Below, one piece after another: positions 9,542 through 18,950 of a DNA stretch of 64,000 nucleotides. The notes below the pieces were generated by a model that made no database searches, was not told the origin of the DNA, and saw only the letters and a list, made by a program, of their open reading frames with translations. Position numbers and translations under genes: made by a program. The DNA is from CAZAFL01 sp964484465 (GTDB lineage: Bacteria > Bacteroidota > Ignavibacteria > UBA10030 > SZUA-254). Position 1 is the stretch's first letter. Each line of letters opens with the position of its first letter. Location: assembly GCA_964484465.1 (NCBI GenBank), contig CAZAFL010000001.1, forward strand, positions 62,001 to 126,000. The letters run 5' to 3'.

Positions 9542-11095
9542 ATGAAAACTTCATACTATTTTTTTCTCTTGATAATTCTCATTTCCCTTGTTTCCGTGTC
9601 ATCTCTCGCTCAGATAAGTAATCTCGTGGTCAACGGCTCGAGCACGAGTTTTACAATGACGACCGGTGACACGATTCACTGGGAATATGACATCAGTCCT
9701 GCCGGTGCCACCGTAAACGGTGAACTCTGGTATGATGTTGATGGAAACGGCGTCATCGACCCAGCGACGGACAAGCCACGTTTTGTATTTACACAGACGG
9801 ATGGTAATTCATCGGGCAATGGTGGTCCGCCTGACATGGACGGAACGGTGAACGGGCATGTCGTCTTCATGCAGCATGTCGGTCTCGCTCCGGGGAAGTA
9901 TGTTTTTAAACTATCATACAATGGAACCTCTCACATAGTTACAGGCAATTGTCTCGCTCTCGCTTCACCTGCTCATACGATCTCTGGAAAAGTGACACCT
10001 CCTGCCGGAAAGAGCGCGCAGTACATTTTTGTTGAGGTTCGGAGAAGTGGAAACTATGACCCGAATTTCTGGGACGCCGTAACGGATATCAACGGTGATT
10101 ACACGATAGGAATGAGCTCCGACACAGCCGGAAACCCATGGTCGGTGATTCTTGCTGACCAGTATAACCCTTTCCCGCCGTCGCTTGTCAGCCCGTCGGA
10201 AATCCAACTCACAATTAGTGCGTCGAGTTATACCGGGAATGACTTTACGTTTACACAGGCAGCTGCGCAGGTTGCAGGGTATGTTCGGGATGACAATGGG
10301 AATCCGTTGTTAGACGTCAGTGTCTTTGTATCACGAAATGATGGCGGGATCTATCACCAGGGTCGCACGGGCGTTGGCGGTTTTTTCCAGATTGGGTTGC
10401 TCTCCGGAGACCTGAACGGTCAGACGTGGCGTGCCCAGACGGGTGATAACGGTAGCCCTACTTCAACATACCTCGTTGGACAAGCTACTCTGCCGGCAAT
10501 AAATCTAAATGACAGTATTCCCGTGAACCTTGTCGTGTACAGTACGAACGCACAAATCCAGGGACAGGTATTGGTTGACGGCAGTCCTGCCGGTTTCCCG
10601 CTCCAGATATTTGCATCGAACGACGATTCCGCTCAGGCGTACGCATATTCGGATGGAGGCACAGGCAATTTTACGATTCCCGTGTCCAACAAAATCTATA
10701 ACTATAGCGTGTTCGCAAGTTCGCTCCCGGTAAATTGGAATGGCCCGTCTGTTCCGGCACACCCAGGAGACAACAGTGTTGCAGTAAATATCACAATAAC
10801 TTCGGTTCGTGATCGGGACCCCGGAATTCCCGCTCATTTTTCGCTAAAGCAAAACTACCCTAACCCGTTCAATCCGGTAACAAGTATCGACTATGATGTA
10901 GCTTCTCTTTCTCATGTGCGGCTTATCGTGTTTAATATACTTGGGCAAGAGGTGGCGCGCATTGTTGATGAGATGCAGCAGCCGGGAAAATATAAGGCGA
11001 CGTTCGATGGTTCAAAACTTTCCAGCGGAGTCTATTTTTATACCGTTCAGGCGGGAACGTTTTCAAAAACGCTGAAACTGGTTCTCATGAAGTAA
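9542..11095 (+). CDS. Secreted protein with type IX secretion sorting domain
   Basis: A ~517-residue exported protein. The start at 9542 is preferred because GAGGGG lies just before it and the signal peptide (MKTSYYFFLLIILISLVSVS) begins there. The middle contains repeated carboxypeptidase-regulatory-like/Ig-like segments: HTISGKVTPPAGKSAQ, AQVAGYVRDDNGNPL and AQIQGQVLVDGSPAG each open a beta-sandwich unit. The last ~85 residues are the T9SS C-terminal domain, with QNYPNPFNPVTSIDYDV, GQEVARIVDE and SGVYFYTVQAG. Known role of such domains: export through the outer membrane, then cleavage and surface anchoring or release. It interrupts the pyrimidine cluster without an obvious metabolic role. 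An 18-bp terminator hairpin follows. Confidence 0.9.
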   Translation: MKTSYYFFLLIILISLVSVSSLAQISNLVVNGSSTSFTMTTGDTIHWEYDISPAGATVNGELWYDVDGNGVIDPATDKPRFVFTQTDGNSSGNGGPPDMDGTVNGHVVFMQHVGLAPGKYVFKLSYNGTSHIVTGNCLALASPAHTISGKVTPPAGKSAQYIFVEVRRSGNYDPNFWDAVTDINGDYTIGMSSDTAGNPWSVILADQYNPFPPSLVSPSEIQLTISASSYTGNDFTFTQAAAQVAGYVRDDNGNPLLDVSVFVSRNDGGIYHQGRTGVGGFFQIGLLSGDLNGQTWRAQTGDNGSPTSTYLVGQATLPAINLNDSIPVNLVVYSTNAQIQGQVLVDGSPAGFPLQIFASNDDSAQAYAYSDGGTGNFTIPVSNKIYNYSVFASSLPVNWNGPSVPAHPGDNSVAVNITITSVRDRDPGIPAHFSLKQNYPNPFNPVTSIDYDVASLSHVRLIVFNILGQEVARIVDEMQQPGKYKATFDGSKLSSGVYFYTVQAGTFSKTLKLVLMK

Positions 11096-11109
11096 TTTTT
11101 TCCTTCCAG

Positions 11110-11155
11110 ATTGCAAGCAGCGAGAATATTCTCGCCGCTTGCAATTTGCTTTTTG
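11110..11155 (+). terminator. Rho-independent terminator after the T9SS cargo gene
   Basis: ATTGCAAGC (11110-11118) and GCGAGAAT pair with ATTCTCGC and GCTTGCAAT (11137-11145), a long stem with one A/C mismatch, followed by TTGCTTTTTG. Placed 15 bases after the stop codon. Confidence 0.85.
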
Positions 11156-11218
11156 TGGTTTGATTTAAGAGATTAAGAAGTAAGAATGTAGCTTCTTTTA
11201 ATGCAAGAGGTAACTCCA

Positions 11219-12721
11219 ATGCAAGCTGGTGTATCTGCACGTGAGCGAGCACAGCCTAAGCCTTCAGGCATCGTTCGACTTAAGAATTATATTAATGGAA
11301 TGCCGGTCGAATCTGCCGCAAGTGAATATCTGGCGGTTACGAACCCTTCTATTGGGCTGGAAATAGCTCAGGTACCGCTCTCCGGTTCACCTGATGTCGA
11401 CAAGGCAGTTCGTGCGGCAAAATCTGTTTTTGCTCAATGGTCGACATTACCTATAAAAGAGCGTGCCCAGGTATTCTATCGTTACAAAACCCTTCTCGAA
11501 AAAAATGCAAATTCTCTTGCCTCGCTCGTCAACGAAGAAAATGGTAAAATTATGAGCGAAGCGATGGCGGAAATTGAAAAGGCAATCGAAGTGACAGAAT
11601 TTGCATGCTCAATGCCTCAACTGGCGGCAGGGGAAATCCTGGAAGTCAGCAAAGGGGTCGAGTGCCGGATTGACCGCTATCCGCTGGGAGTAGTCGCGTC
11701 GATTACGCCTTTTAATTTTCCGAATATGGTCCCCAACTGGACGATACCAAACGCGCTGGTGCTGGGTAACACAATGGTGCTGAAGCCATCCGAGCAGGTT
11801 CCGCTGAGTTCGCTCCGGATTGCTGAATTGTTGAAGGAAGCCGGACTTCCTGACGGGGTTTTTAATGTGGTCCATGGAAGTCAGGCAGTAGTAGAGGCGT
11901 TATGCGACCATCCCGATATTGCTGCATTAACATTCGTAGGTTCTACTCGTGTTGCAAAACTCGTCTACACACGTGCAACATCCAGGCTGAAACGTGCGCT
12001 TTGTCTTGGAGGGGCAAAAAATCATTTGATCGTGCTGCCTGATGCCAACGAGGAAATGGCGGCATCAAATATCGCTGCTTCCATGTCCGGCTGTGCCGGT
12101 CAACGGTGTATGGCTGCCTCTGCGATGGTGGCAGTAGGGCAGGTGGACCATATCGTCAGACGGCTTTGTGACGAGGCGCGAAAAATTATTCCTGGGAAAA
12201 ACCTTGGTCCGGTTATTTCGTTACAGTCAAAGCATCGCATCGAACGATACATTACTGAGGCTGAACAGGAAGGAGCAAAAGTTCTGGTGGACGGCAGAAA
12301 TGCCGTTGTCGAAGGAAAAGAGCAGGGCTACTATGTCGGGCCCACAGTTGTCGATTACGTGAAGCCGGAAATGAAAATTGCGCAGGAAGAAGTATTCGGG
12401 CCGGTTCTTTCCATCATGCGGGCAAAAAATGTCGACGATGCTCTGCATATTGAAAACAGCTCGCCGTATGGAAATGCGGCCTCGGTGTTCACGCAAAGCG
12501 GCGGTGCCGCACGTTATGTCATTGAACGGGCACATGCCGGAATGATCGGTGTGAATATCGGCGTACCTGTCCCGCGAGAACCGTTTTCGTTTGGCGGCTG
12601 GAATGAATCCAAGTTTGGGTCGTGTGATATTACCGGAAAAAGCTCGATAGAGTTTTTCACCAAGCCGAAGAAAACCACGACGAAGTGGAACCCCGAGTCA
12701 AAAGTCAACTGGATGAGCTGA
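11219..12721 (+). CDS. mmsA: CoA-acylating methylmalonate-semialdehyde dehydrogenase
   Basis: About 500 residues of aldehyde dehydrogenase fold. GAKNHLIVLPDAN is the hallmark of the CoA-acylating MMSDH group, which lacks the general-base Glu of hydrolytic ALDHs; the catalytic Cys sits in AGQRCMAAS. NAD-binding ITPFNFPNMVP and GSTRVAK are present. It would turn malonate semialdehyde into acetyl-CoA and methylmalonate semialdehyde into propionyl-CoA, with CO2 release: the end of uracil and thymine catabolism. The ATG at 11219 is chosen because AGAGG lies 8 bases before it; an in-frame ATG at 11201 would overlap that site. It directly follows a terminator, so it probably has its own promoter. 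Confidence 0.92.
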   Translation: MQAGVSARERAQPKPSGIVRLKNYINGMPVESAASEYLAVTNPSIGLEIAQVPLSGSPDVDKAVRAAKSVFAQWSTLPIKERAQVFYRYKTLLEKNANSLASLVNEENGKIMSEAMAEIEKAIEVTEFACSMPQLAAGEILEVSKGVECRIDRYPLGVVASITPFNFPNMVPNWTIPNALVLGNTMVLKPSEQVPLSSLRIAELLKEAGLPDGVFNVVHGSQAVVEALCDHPDIAALTFVGSTRVAKLVYTRATSRLKRALCLGGAKNHLIVLPDANEEMAASNIAASMSGCAGQRCMAASAMVAVGQVDHIVRRLCDEARKIIPGKNLGPVISLQSKHRIERYITEAEQEGAKVLVDGRNAVVEGKEQGYYVGPTVVDYVKPEMKIAQEEVFGPVLSIMRAKNVDDALHIENSSPYGNAASVFTQSGGAARYVIERAHAGMIGVNIGVPVPREPFSFGGWNESKFGSCDITGKSSIEFFTKPKKTTTKWNPESKVNWMS

Positions 12722-12771
12722 AACCAGGTTCATCTAAATAAAAATCTATCCTTCTGCTTGAAATTTCAACC

Positions 12772-14301
12772 ATGCAAACAGCAACGAAAGAACAAACATT
12801 AACCAAACCCCCGGTGTCTGCCCCAACGACAGTCCGGAATTATATCAACGGGAAATGGAATAGATCGGCAAGCGGAAAAACAGCTCTGAATATCAATCCC
12901 GCAAACAAGGAAGAAATTCTCTGTTACACTCCTCTTTCAACACGCGAGGAAACAAAAGAGGCGATCGCTGCCGCTAAAGAGGCGTTCCCAAAGTGGAGAT
13001 CTACGCCCGCACCTGTCCGGGGAAAAATACTCTTCAAAGCGATGAGCCTGCTTCACGAACGCGTCGAGGAGGTTGCAGTTGCGCTGACGAAAGAAGAGGG
13101 GAAAATTCTCCGCGAATCACATGGAGAAATTCAACGGGCGATTAATATTATGGAATTTACAGCCGGCGAGGGGCGGCGGCTTCGCGGCTCGACAATCCCT
13201 TCTGAACTTCCTAATACATTCATTTACACAGTCCGACAACCGATCGGGGTCATTGGTCTCATTACTCCGTGGAATTTTCCCGTTGCAATTCCGATTTGGA
13301 AAATAGCACCTGCATTGCTTGCGGGAAACACAGTTGTCTTTAAACCCGCTACCTCAACGCCATTAACCGCAGTGAAAATCGTTGAAGTGTTTGAACAGGC
13401 CGGTGTCCCTGCCGGTGTATTGAACCTTGTTATGGGAAGCGGCGGGACTGTCGGCGATGAAATTGTCAACAACCCGGATGTTCACGGCATTTCGTTTACC
13501 GGCTCGAATGAAATTGGATGCGCGCTGTATGAACAGGCATCGCGCAAGGGAGCGCGAGTTCAATGTGAGATGGGAGGGAAAAATCCTCTCGTCGTTTTGA
13601 ACGATGCCGACCTGTCCCTTGCTGTTGAAGGAGCTGTTCAGGGCGGACTCGGGTCGACCGGCCAGCGATGTACCGCTGCAAGCAGGGTGATTGTTGAAGA
13701 ATCGATTGCCGATAAATTTACCGGAATGCTCGTCGACCGTGTTGCGAAGTTTAAAGTAGGTGACGGGATGGATCCATCAACCGATATGGGGCCATCAGTG
13801 GATGAGGACCAAATGAATACTGTCCTGAAATATATCGAGATCGGTAAATCAGAGGGAGCCCGACTCCTTACTGGAGGGAAACGTCTGCACCATGGCATAT
13901 TTTCGAAGGGGTATTTTGTCGAACCGACGTTGTTCAATAACGTTCATCCGGCAATGCGGATTGCCCAAGAAGAGATTTTCGGCCCGGTGATCGGGATCCT
14001 TCGTGCGAAGAATTTTGAAGATGCGGTGGAGATTGCGAACGGGGTAAAGTTCGGTCTTTCAGCGTCTCTTTATTCTCACGACATGGCGAAGATCATGAAA
14101 TTCGCGGAACTGTCGGAAGTGGGAAAAGTTCATATCAATTCTCCGACGATCGGTGGTGAAGCACAAGCACCGTTTGGTGGAACAAAAGCCACCGGTATCG
14201 GTCCGCGTGAACAGGGCACGGAAACGTTCGAATTTTATACTGAAGTGAAAACTGTATACATCGATTATACCGGGAAGAAGCGGGAAACAAGTATTTATTG
14301 A
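12772..14301 (+). CDS. NAD(P)-dependent hydrolytic aldehyde dehydrogenase
   Basis: A 509-residue ALDH with the complete hydrolytic set: Asn168 (TPWNFPVAIP), Glu266 (QCEMGGKN) and Cys300 (STGQRCTAAS). Unlike its neighbour mmsA it keeps the Glu base, so it should yield a free acid. It resembles semialdehyde dehydrogenases (succinate, 2,5-dioxovalerate and similar), and the precise substrate is not clear. Lying 50 bases after mmsA, it is likely in the same operon and may oxidise malonate semialdehyde or another semialdehyde made by the cluster's transaminase or aldolase. Confidence 0.88.
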   Translation: MQTATKEQTLTKPPVSAPTTVRNYINGKWNRSASGKTALNINPANKEEILCYTPLSTREETKEAIAAAKEAFPKWRSTPAPVRGKILFKAMSLLHERVEEVAVALTKEEGKILRESHGEIQRAINIMEFTAGEGRRLRGSTIPSELPNTFIYTVRQPIGVIGLITPWNFPVAIPIWKIAPALLAGNTVVFKPATSTPLTAVKIVEVFEQAGVPAGVLNLVMGSGGTVGDEIVNNPDVHGISFTGSNEIGCALYEQASRKGARVQCEMGGKNPLVVLNDADLSLAVEGAVQGGLGSTGQRCTAASRVIVEESIADKFTGMLVDRVAKFKVGDGMDPSTDMGPSVDEDQMNTVLKYIEIGKSEGARLLTGGKRLHHGIFSKGYFVEPTLFNNVHPAMRIAQEEIFGPVIGILRAKNFEDAVEIANGVKFGLSASLYSHDMAKIMKFAELSEVGKVHINSPTIGGEAQAPFGGTKATGIGPREQGTETFEFYTEVKTVYIDYTGKKRETSIY

Positions 14302-14391
14302 TCTCAGTAAAAGGAACAACCGCACAACGACTGTAATTCAAATCAAATTTTGTATTCTCATTTTCAAACCAACCAGTAGTACGCTATTGTC

Positions 14392-15744
14392 ATGAACCAA
14401 TCGGATACTGCCCCCAAGCTCTCTTCAGAACAGTACGAACAGAATTTTGCTGAAATTCATCCGGCATTTAATAAAAATCAGGCAACTGCCGAAGCGAACC
14501 GCTGCCTGTATTGTTTCGATTCTCCGTGTATGAAGGCTTGCCCGACGCATATAGACATTTCAACGTTCATCAAAAAAATAGCCACCGGAAATGTCAAAGG
14601 TTCGGCCAAAACGATTCTTTCATCGAATTGGATCGCACTCACATGCGCGAAAGCATGCCCGGTGGATGTGTTGTGTGAAGGTGCGTGTGTGTACAATGAG
14701 CGGGGCGAGAATCCGATTGAAATCGGAAGGCTCCAGCGCTATGCAATCGACTGGTATTTCGAACAAGGGATGCCCGGGATGTTTACACCAGCGCCGAAAA
14801 ATGGGAAATCGGTCGGTGTCATTGGAGCAGGTCCCTCTGGCCTGGCATGTTCGGCGGAACTCGCTCTCATGGGATATGATGTGACGATTTATGAAGCGAA
14901 GCAAGTTCCCGGCGGCCTCGATACATGGGGAATTGCTCCATATAAAATGACATACAAAGATAGTTTGAATGAAGTAAAACTTGTTGAGAGCTTTGGTGTC
15001 CGGATTAAAACCAATATGCGCGTCGGAAAAAATATTTCCTTGCCGGAACTGGAAAAAAAACATGATGCAATTTTTCTCGGTGTGGGATTGGGAAACTCTC
15101 CGGACTTGAATATAGAAGGGGAACATAATCCAGGTGTCTATGACGCCCTTGAGTTTATTGAACAAGTGACGACGCGAAAATGGAGTTCTGTAAACGTTGG
15201 GAGACGGGTGGCAGTCATTGGCGCCGGTAATACCGCTATCGATGCGGCAACGGAAGCAAAACGGCTGGGTGCCGAACAGGTAATAATTATTTACCGGCGT
15301 ACGGCGGAGGAAATGTCTGCATACGAATTTGAATACCGGCTTGCGAAGAATGACGGCATCGTCTTTTATTTTCTTACTGCACCAAAACGTATCCTTGGAA
15401 ACGGCAGTGTTGAAGAACTGGAATGCATAAAAATGAAACTCGCTATGCCCGATGCCCGCGGACGAAGGTCTGCAGAGCCGGTGCCGAACTCGGAGTTCAG
15501 GATACAAGTCGATATGGTCATCAAATCCATCGGTCAAAAGGCAAACGAATCGTTCATCACACAAATCCCGAATCTCAAATTCGAGCGGGGAAAAATTTCC
15601 GTCGGACCGGCGTCGATGCAAACATCCAATCCGAAGTATTTTGCCGGGGGAGATTGTATTAATGGAGGGAAAGAGGTCGTCAATGCCGCCGCTGACGGCA
15701 AACGCGCTGCACGAGGAATCGACAAGTATCTGTTCGGAAAGTAA
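14392..15744 (+). CDS. preT: NAD(P)H-dependent dihydropyrimidine dehydrogenase, electron-input subunit
   Basis: A 450-residue flavoprotein of the GltD/PreT type. The N-terminal Fe-S domain has two Cys sets (Cys38, 41, 46, 50 and Cys85, 89, 95, 99; e.g. CLYCFDSPCMKAC and CAKACPVDVLCEGAC). FAD binds at GVIGAGPSGLAC (from ~142) and NAD(P)H at AVIGAGNTAIDAA. It takes electrons from NAD(P)H and passes them to PreA. Bacterial DPD is split into PreT and PreA, whereas the mammalian enzyme is one chain; the two genes here lie 600 bases apart with a small lipoprotein gene between. GltD of glutamate synthase looks alike, but the nearby preA decides the call. Confidence 0.92.
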   Translation: MNQSDTAPKLSSEQYEQNFAEIHPAFNKNQATAEANRCLYCFDSPCMKACPTHIDISTFIKKIATGNVKGSAKTILSSNWIALTCAKACPVDVLCEGACVYNERGENPIEIGRLQRYAIDWYFEQGMPGMFTPAPKNGKSVGVIGAGPSGLACSAELALMGYDVTIYEAKQVPGGLDTWGIAPYKMTYKDSLNEVKLVESFGVRIKTNMRVGKNISLPELEKKHDAIFLGVGLGNSPDLNIEGEHNPGVYDALEFIEQVTTRKWSSVNVGRRVAVIGAGNTAIDAATEAKRLGAEQVIIIYRRTAEEMSAYEFEYRLAKNDGIVFYFLTAPKRILGNGSVEELECIKMKLAMPDARGRRSAEPVPNSEFRIQVDMVIKSIGQKANESFITQIPNLKFERGKISVGPASMQTSNPKYFAGGDCINGGKEVVNAAADGKRAARGIDKYLFGK

Positions 15745-15758
15745 CTATTATCTGTAAA

Positions 15759-16253
15759 ATGCGAAAGAGGACGAACATTATTGCCAGCGGAGTTATTTTC
15801 GTAATTCTTTTGCTGTGCAATCTTAACTGCAGGAAAAGCGGTGATGTCGAGAAGACGACGCAGGCTCTCCAGGAACAGGACAAAGTGTTTGAAGACTCAT
15901 TCAACCGGATGAATGTCAGCGGGGTCATGTCAGTGTACTGGGAGAGCCCGGACCTCATTGCGATGTATCCTTCAGGCAATTACCGGGGCTATGATGATGT
16001 GAAGCAATCGTGGTGGGATTTATTTAATCATGTCGATGTGAAAAAATTTCAAATTACTGAGTCTCATATCGATGTCGAAGGCGATCTTGCGTACGAATGG
16101 GGTATTTTCAATCTTGCGTTCCAACCAAGGAGTGGGCCCTTTACCGAGGGTCCGGGGAGATATCTGCAGGTGTGGAAGAATGTAGGGAAGAAGTGGCTTA
16201 TCATTGCCAATCATGCGTCGATGTTGCCGGTTGCAGATACGACAAGGAAATAA
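15759..16253 (+). CDS. Small lipoprotein with SnoaL/NTF2-like domain
   Basis: A 164-residue protein. A lipoprotein signal (hydrophobic GVIFVILLLCNLNC, lipid Cys about residue 27) is followed by an NTF2-like/DUF4440 fold: EDSFNRMNVSGVMSVYWESP, YRGYDDVKQSWWDLF, AYEWGIFNLAF and GRYLQVWKNVGKKWLI. The fold binds small ligands or acts as an enzyme in other members, but no function is known for this branch. It lies 14 bases after preT and 82 before preA, so it is co-transcribed with the dehydrogenase, which is odd for an envelope protein. Confidence 0.75.
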   Translation: MRKRTNIIASGVIFVILLLCNLNCRKSGDVEKTTQALQEQDKVFEDSFNRMNVSGVMSVYWESPDLIAMYPSGNYRGYDDVKQSWWDLFNHVDVKKFQITESHIDVEGDLAYEWGIFNLAFQPRSGPFTEGPGRYLQVWKNVGKKWLIIANHASMLPVADTTRK

Positions 16254-16335
16254 GATTTTCCCGCATACTGGATTTCGTATTGCAGATGAAAGTTTTTTCT
16301 TATGATTATCGAACATAACTACAGGGCGAATTATC

Positions 16336-17646
16336 ATGGCTGATCTATCGATAAACTGTGGAGGAATCAAATCCCCAAATCCATTTTGGCTGGCATCGGC
16401 TCCGCCCTCCAACTCCGGCTACCAGGTGTGCAAAGCATTTGAGCAGGGTTGGGGCGGCGCAGTCTGGAAAACGATCGGGGAACCGGTGATGAATGTGTTC
16501 AACCGGTACGGTGGTATCGATTATAACGGACAAAAAATTCTTGGCTTGAACAATATCGAACTCATCAGTGACCGGCCCATAGACGTGAACCTCAAAGAAA
16601 TTGCCGAAACGAAAAAACTCTGGCCTGACCGTGCGGTCGTTGCTTCCCTTATGGTAGAATCGAAGCGGGAAACATGGCACGATATCGTGAAACGAACGAT
16701 CGATGCAGGTGCAGACGGCATCGAGTTGAACTACGGCTGCCCTCACGGTATGAGTGAACGCGGCATGGGTTCGGCAGTTGGACAGGTCCCGGAATACTGC
16801 GCAATGATTACTGAATGGGTGACCGAAGTTTCGACAATTCCGGTGCTCGTAAAACTTACGCCCAATGTCGGGGATATCCGGTTCCCGGCACGGGCGGCAA
16901 AAAAAGGGAAAGCGGATGGAATTTCGTTGATTAATACAATCAACAGCATCATGGGCATCGACCTCGATTCACTCGAGCTCAGACCTTCGGTCGGAGGAAA
17001 AGGTTCACATGGAGGTTACGCGGGTCCTTCCGTAAAACCTATCGCTCTTAACATGGTCTCACAGGTCGCAATCGACCCGGAAGTCAATCTTCCGATCTCG
17101 GGCATTGGGGGAGTCTCCACGTGGCGCGACGCCGTCGAGTTTATCCTGCTCGGGTCGACGAGTGTACAGGTCTGTACTGCAGTTATGCATTACGGGTTTC
17201 GCATTATCAATGATCTCGTGGAAGGTATGAGCAATTGGATGGATGAAAAGGGATTTCATTCAATTGAAGATTTTCGCGGCAAATCTCTTTCGTGCATCAC
17301 CGATTTCGGTAACCTCAACCTGCTTTGCAGGACTATTGCGGAAATCGATGAGAAGAAATGCATTCAGTGTAACTTGTGTTATATCGCGTGTGAGGATAGT
17401 GCACATCAATGTATCGACCTTACCCCGCTAAACGGAAAACAGCAGCCGCGCGTGCGTGCAGCCGATTGTGTGGGTTGTGCCCTTTGCTTCCTTGTCTGCC
17501 CAGTTGATAATTGTATCTCGATGGTACGCAAGGACGATGGCTCACAGGCTGTTACTTGGAATGATTTGATGAAACAGCTCCCGCAGCCGGTGACGTGGGA
17601 GTCGTTGCGGCAGTTTCAAAAAAAGCACGGGATTGAGATCCACTGA
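16336..17646 (+). CDS. preA: Dihydropyrimidine dehydrogenase, catalytic subunit
   Basis: A 436-residue protein with an FMN TIM barrel of the dihydroorotate-dehydrogenase type (residues ~1-310) and a C-terminal 2[4Fe-4S] ferredoxin domain (Cys342, 345, 348, 352 and Cys378, 381, 384, 388). It reduces uracil or thymine to the 5,6-dihydro form using electrons from PreT. NYGCPHGMSERGMG and VGQVPEY form the active-site loop. The position that holds the catalytic Cys in mammalian DPD (ACGQ) is Val148 here. LVKLTPNVGD, ISLINTINS and PISGIGGVSTW are strong family motifs. Confidence 0.94.
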   Translation: MADLSINCGGIKSPNPFWLASAPPSNSGYQVCKAFEQGWGGAVWKTIGEPVMNVFNRYGGIDYNGQKILGLNNIELISDRPIDVNLKEIAETKKLWPDRAVVASLMVESKRETWHDIVKRTIDAGADGIELNYGCPHGMSERGMGSAVGQVPEYCAMITEWVTEVSTIPVLVKLTPNVGDIRFPARAAKKGKADGISLINTINSIMGIDLDSLELRPSVGGKGSHGGYAGPSVKPIALNMVSQVAIDPEVNLPISGIGGVSTWRDAVEFILLGSTSVQVCTAVMHYGFRIINDLVEGMSNWMDEKGFHSIEDFRGKSLSCITDFGNLNLLCRTIAEIDEKKCIQCNLCYIACEDSAHQCIDLTPLNGKQQPRVRAADCVGCALCFLVCPVDNCISMVRKDDGSQAVTWNDLMKQLPQPVTWESLRQFQKKHGIEIH

Positions 17647-17811
17647 AACGAGACTAAGTTCTATTGACCGATACTGAACGAGAGCGGAACTTCTTTTCGG
17701 TGTACCATTGTTAAGTTGTTGGTTCCATGTGCCTAGCTATCTCTACGAGCGCACGACCATAGAATTCTAATCAAAAAAACATTCCAAAATTCTTCAGGAA
17801 AGGAGTCATTT

Positions 17812-18306
17812 ATGCAGATGTCAGAGAGGGAGCAATTTCTTCAGGCGTGGGAAAGGGAATTTCAGACAACAATGAAAGTGATGAAATCCTATCCGGCGAA
17901 CAAAGAGAATTTACAGCCGCACGGAAAATGCCCGAATGCAAAGGACCTGGCGTGGAGGATGGTGACAGAGGAGAAAGTATTTGTAAACGGCGCAATAACC
18001 GGTCAATTTGATTTTGTGAATCAGCCGAAACCTCCGGCGACAATGGGGGAAATCGTGACGGCTTTTGAACGTAACCATGTGGAAAATGTCAATAAGGTGA
18101 AGAAGCTTTCCGACGCGGATTTCAACAAGATGGTAAAATTCTTTGTTGCGCCGAAAACGATGGGGGATATGCGCAGCGGCGACACCTTGTGGATGATGAT
18201 GATGGACACGATTCATCATCGCGGCCAGTTCTCGATTTATCTCCGTATGGCTGATGGTAGGGTGCCGTCCATCTATGGTCCTTCCGGCGACGAACCGTGG
18301 ACGTAA
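17812..18306 (+). CDS. DinB-family four-helix protein
   Basis: A 164-residue soluble protein with the DinB/YfiT pattern. Histidine-containing helix ends include the conserved C-terminal HHRGQFSIYLRM, and three His positions could bind a metal (the first is replaced by NAKDLAWRMVTEE here, so metal binding is uncertain). DinB-fold proteins include bacillithiol- and mycothiol-dependent transferases and damage-inducible proteins; the function here is unknown. AGGAAAGGAG lies 7-8 bases before the ATG. A possible -7 element TATCTCTA lies at 17738-17745. Confidence 0.82.
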   Translation: MQMSEREQFLQAWEREFQTTMKVMKSYPANKENLQPHGKCPNAKDLAWRMVTEEKVFVNGAITGQFDFVNQPKPPATMGEIVTAFERNHVENVNKVKKLSDADFNKMVKFFVAPKTMGDMRSGDTLWMMMMDTIHHRGQFSIYLRMADGRVPSIYGPSGDEPWT

Positions 18307-18361
18307 AACAAATTAAAGTTTCCCTAATTCATTCTCTCACTATGTAAAAAGGAATAACGGT

Positions 18362-18838
18362 ATGAAAAGAATCACCATTCTTATGCTGCTCATGCTCGTC
18401 GGGCTCTTCGTCGCAGGCGGTTCCAACGCGATTGCTCAAAAAAAGAAGATGAAGAAAGAAGCTACGTTGTGGACTGCTGGCGATATAAAATGGGAACAGA
18501 TGAAAGATGGGCCTCCCGGCACCATGACTGCCACCCTCTGGGGAGACGGGTCAAAAGGTGCTTACGGCGCATTCGTTAAATTTCCCGGTAACACGAAGCA
18601 TCCCTTGCATACGCACAGTTCGGATATTAAAACCGTTATCGTGTCGGGTACATTTACTTATGCGCCCGAAGGCGGCGAGGAGAAACAGTATGGACCGGGT
18701 TCGTACTTGCTTATTCCCGCGAATGTGAAGCATACAAGTGGCTCTGGCCCAGATGGCGTCACGTTTTTTATGGAGCAACCGGGGAAGTTTGACATGAACG
18801 TCGTTGAAATGAAAACCAATGATTCGATGAAAAAGTAA
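18362..18838 (+). CDS. Secreted cupin-domain protein
   Basis: A 158-residue protein: signal peptide (residues 1-25, ending NAIAQ), then one cupin barrel. The metal-site motif is HPLHTHSSD with later GSYLLIPANVKHTSG, giving three to four His ligands. It belongs to the small exported cupins of unknown enzymatic role. It is 55 bases after the DinB gene and ends in a perfect 12-bp terminator. Confidence 0.85.
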   Translation: MKRITILMLLMLVGLFVAGGSNAIAQKKKMKKEATLWTAGDIKWEQMKDGPPGTMTATLWGDGSKGAYGAFVKFPGNTKHPLHTHSSDIKTVIVSGTFTYAPEGGEEKQYGPGSYLLIPANVKHTSGSGPDGVTFFMEQPGKFDMNVVEMKTNDSMKK

Positions 18839-18859
18839 TCGTTCCGCCTTACTTTTTTT

Positions 18860-18902
18860 GGAGATTGGAGAGCATTTGCATTTCTCCAATCTCCATTTTA
18901 CT
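18860..18902 (+). terminator. Rho-independent terminator after the cupin gene
   Basis: GGAGATTGGAGA (18860-18871) pairs perfectly with TCTCCAATCTCC (18883-18894) around an 11-base loop and is followed by ATTTTACTTTA. A T-run before the left arm could serve the opposite strand as well. Confidence 0.85.
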
Positions 18903-18950
18903 TTATAGGGCTTTTGAATTCATTTCCTTACAAAATTTGTGAATAACATC

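Noticed and set aside
14620..15621. 333-codon open frame on the minus strand across preT
   Set aside because: Antisense to a gene with clear Fe-S, FAD and NAD(P) motifs; Cys/His/Phe-rich nonsense composition.
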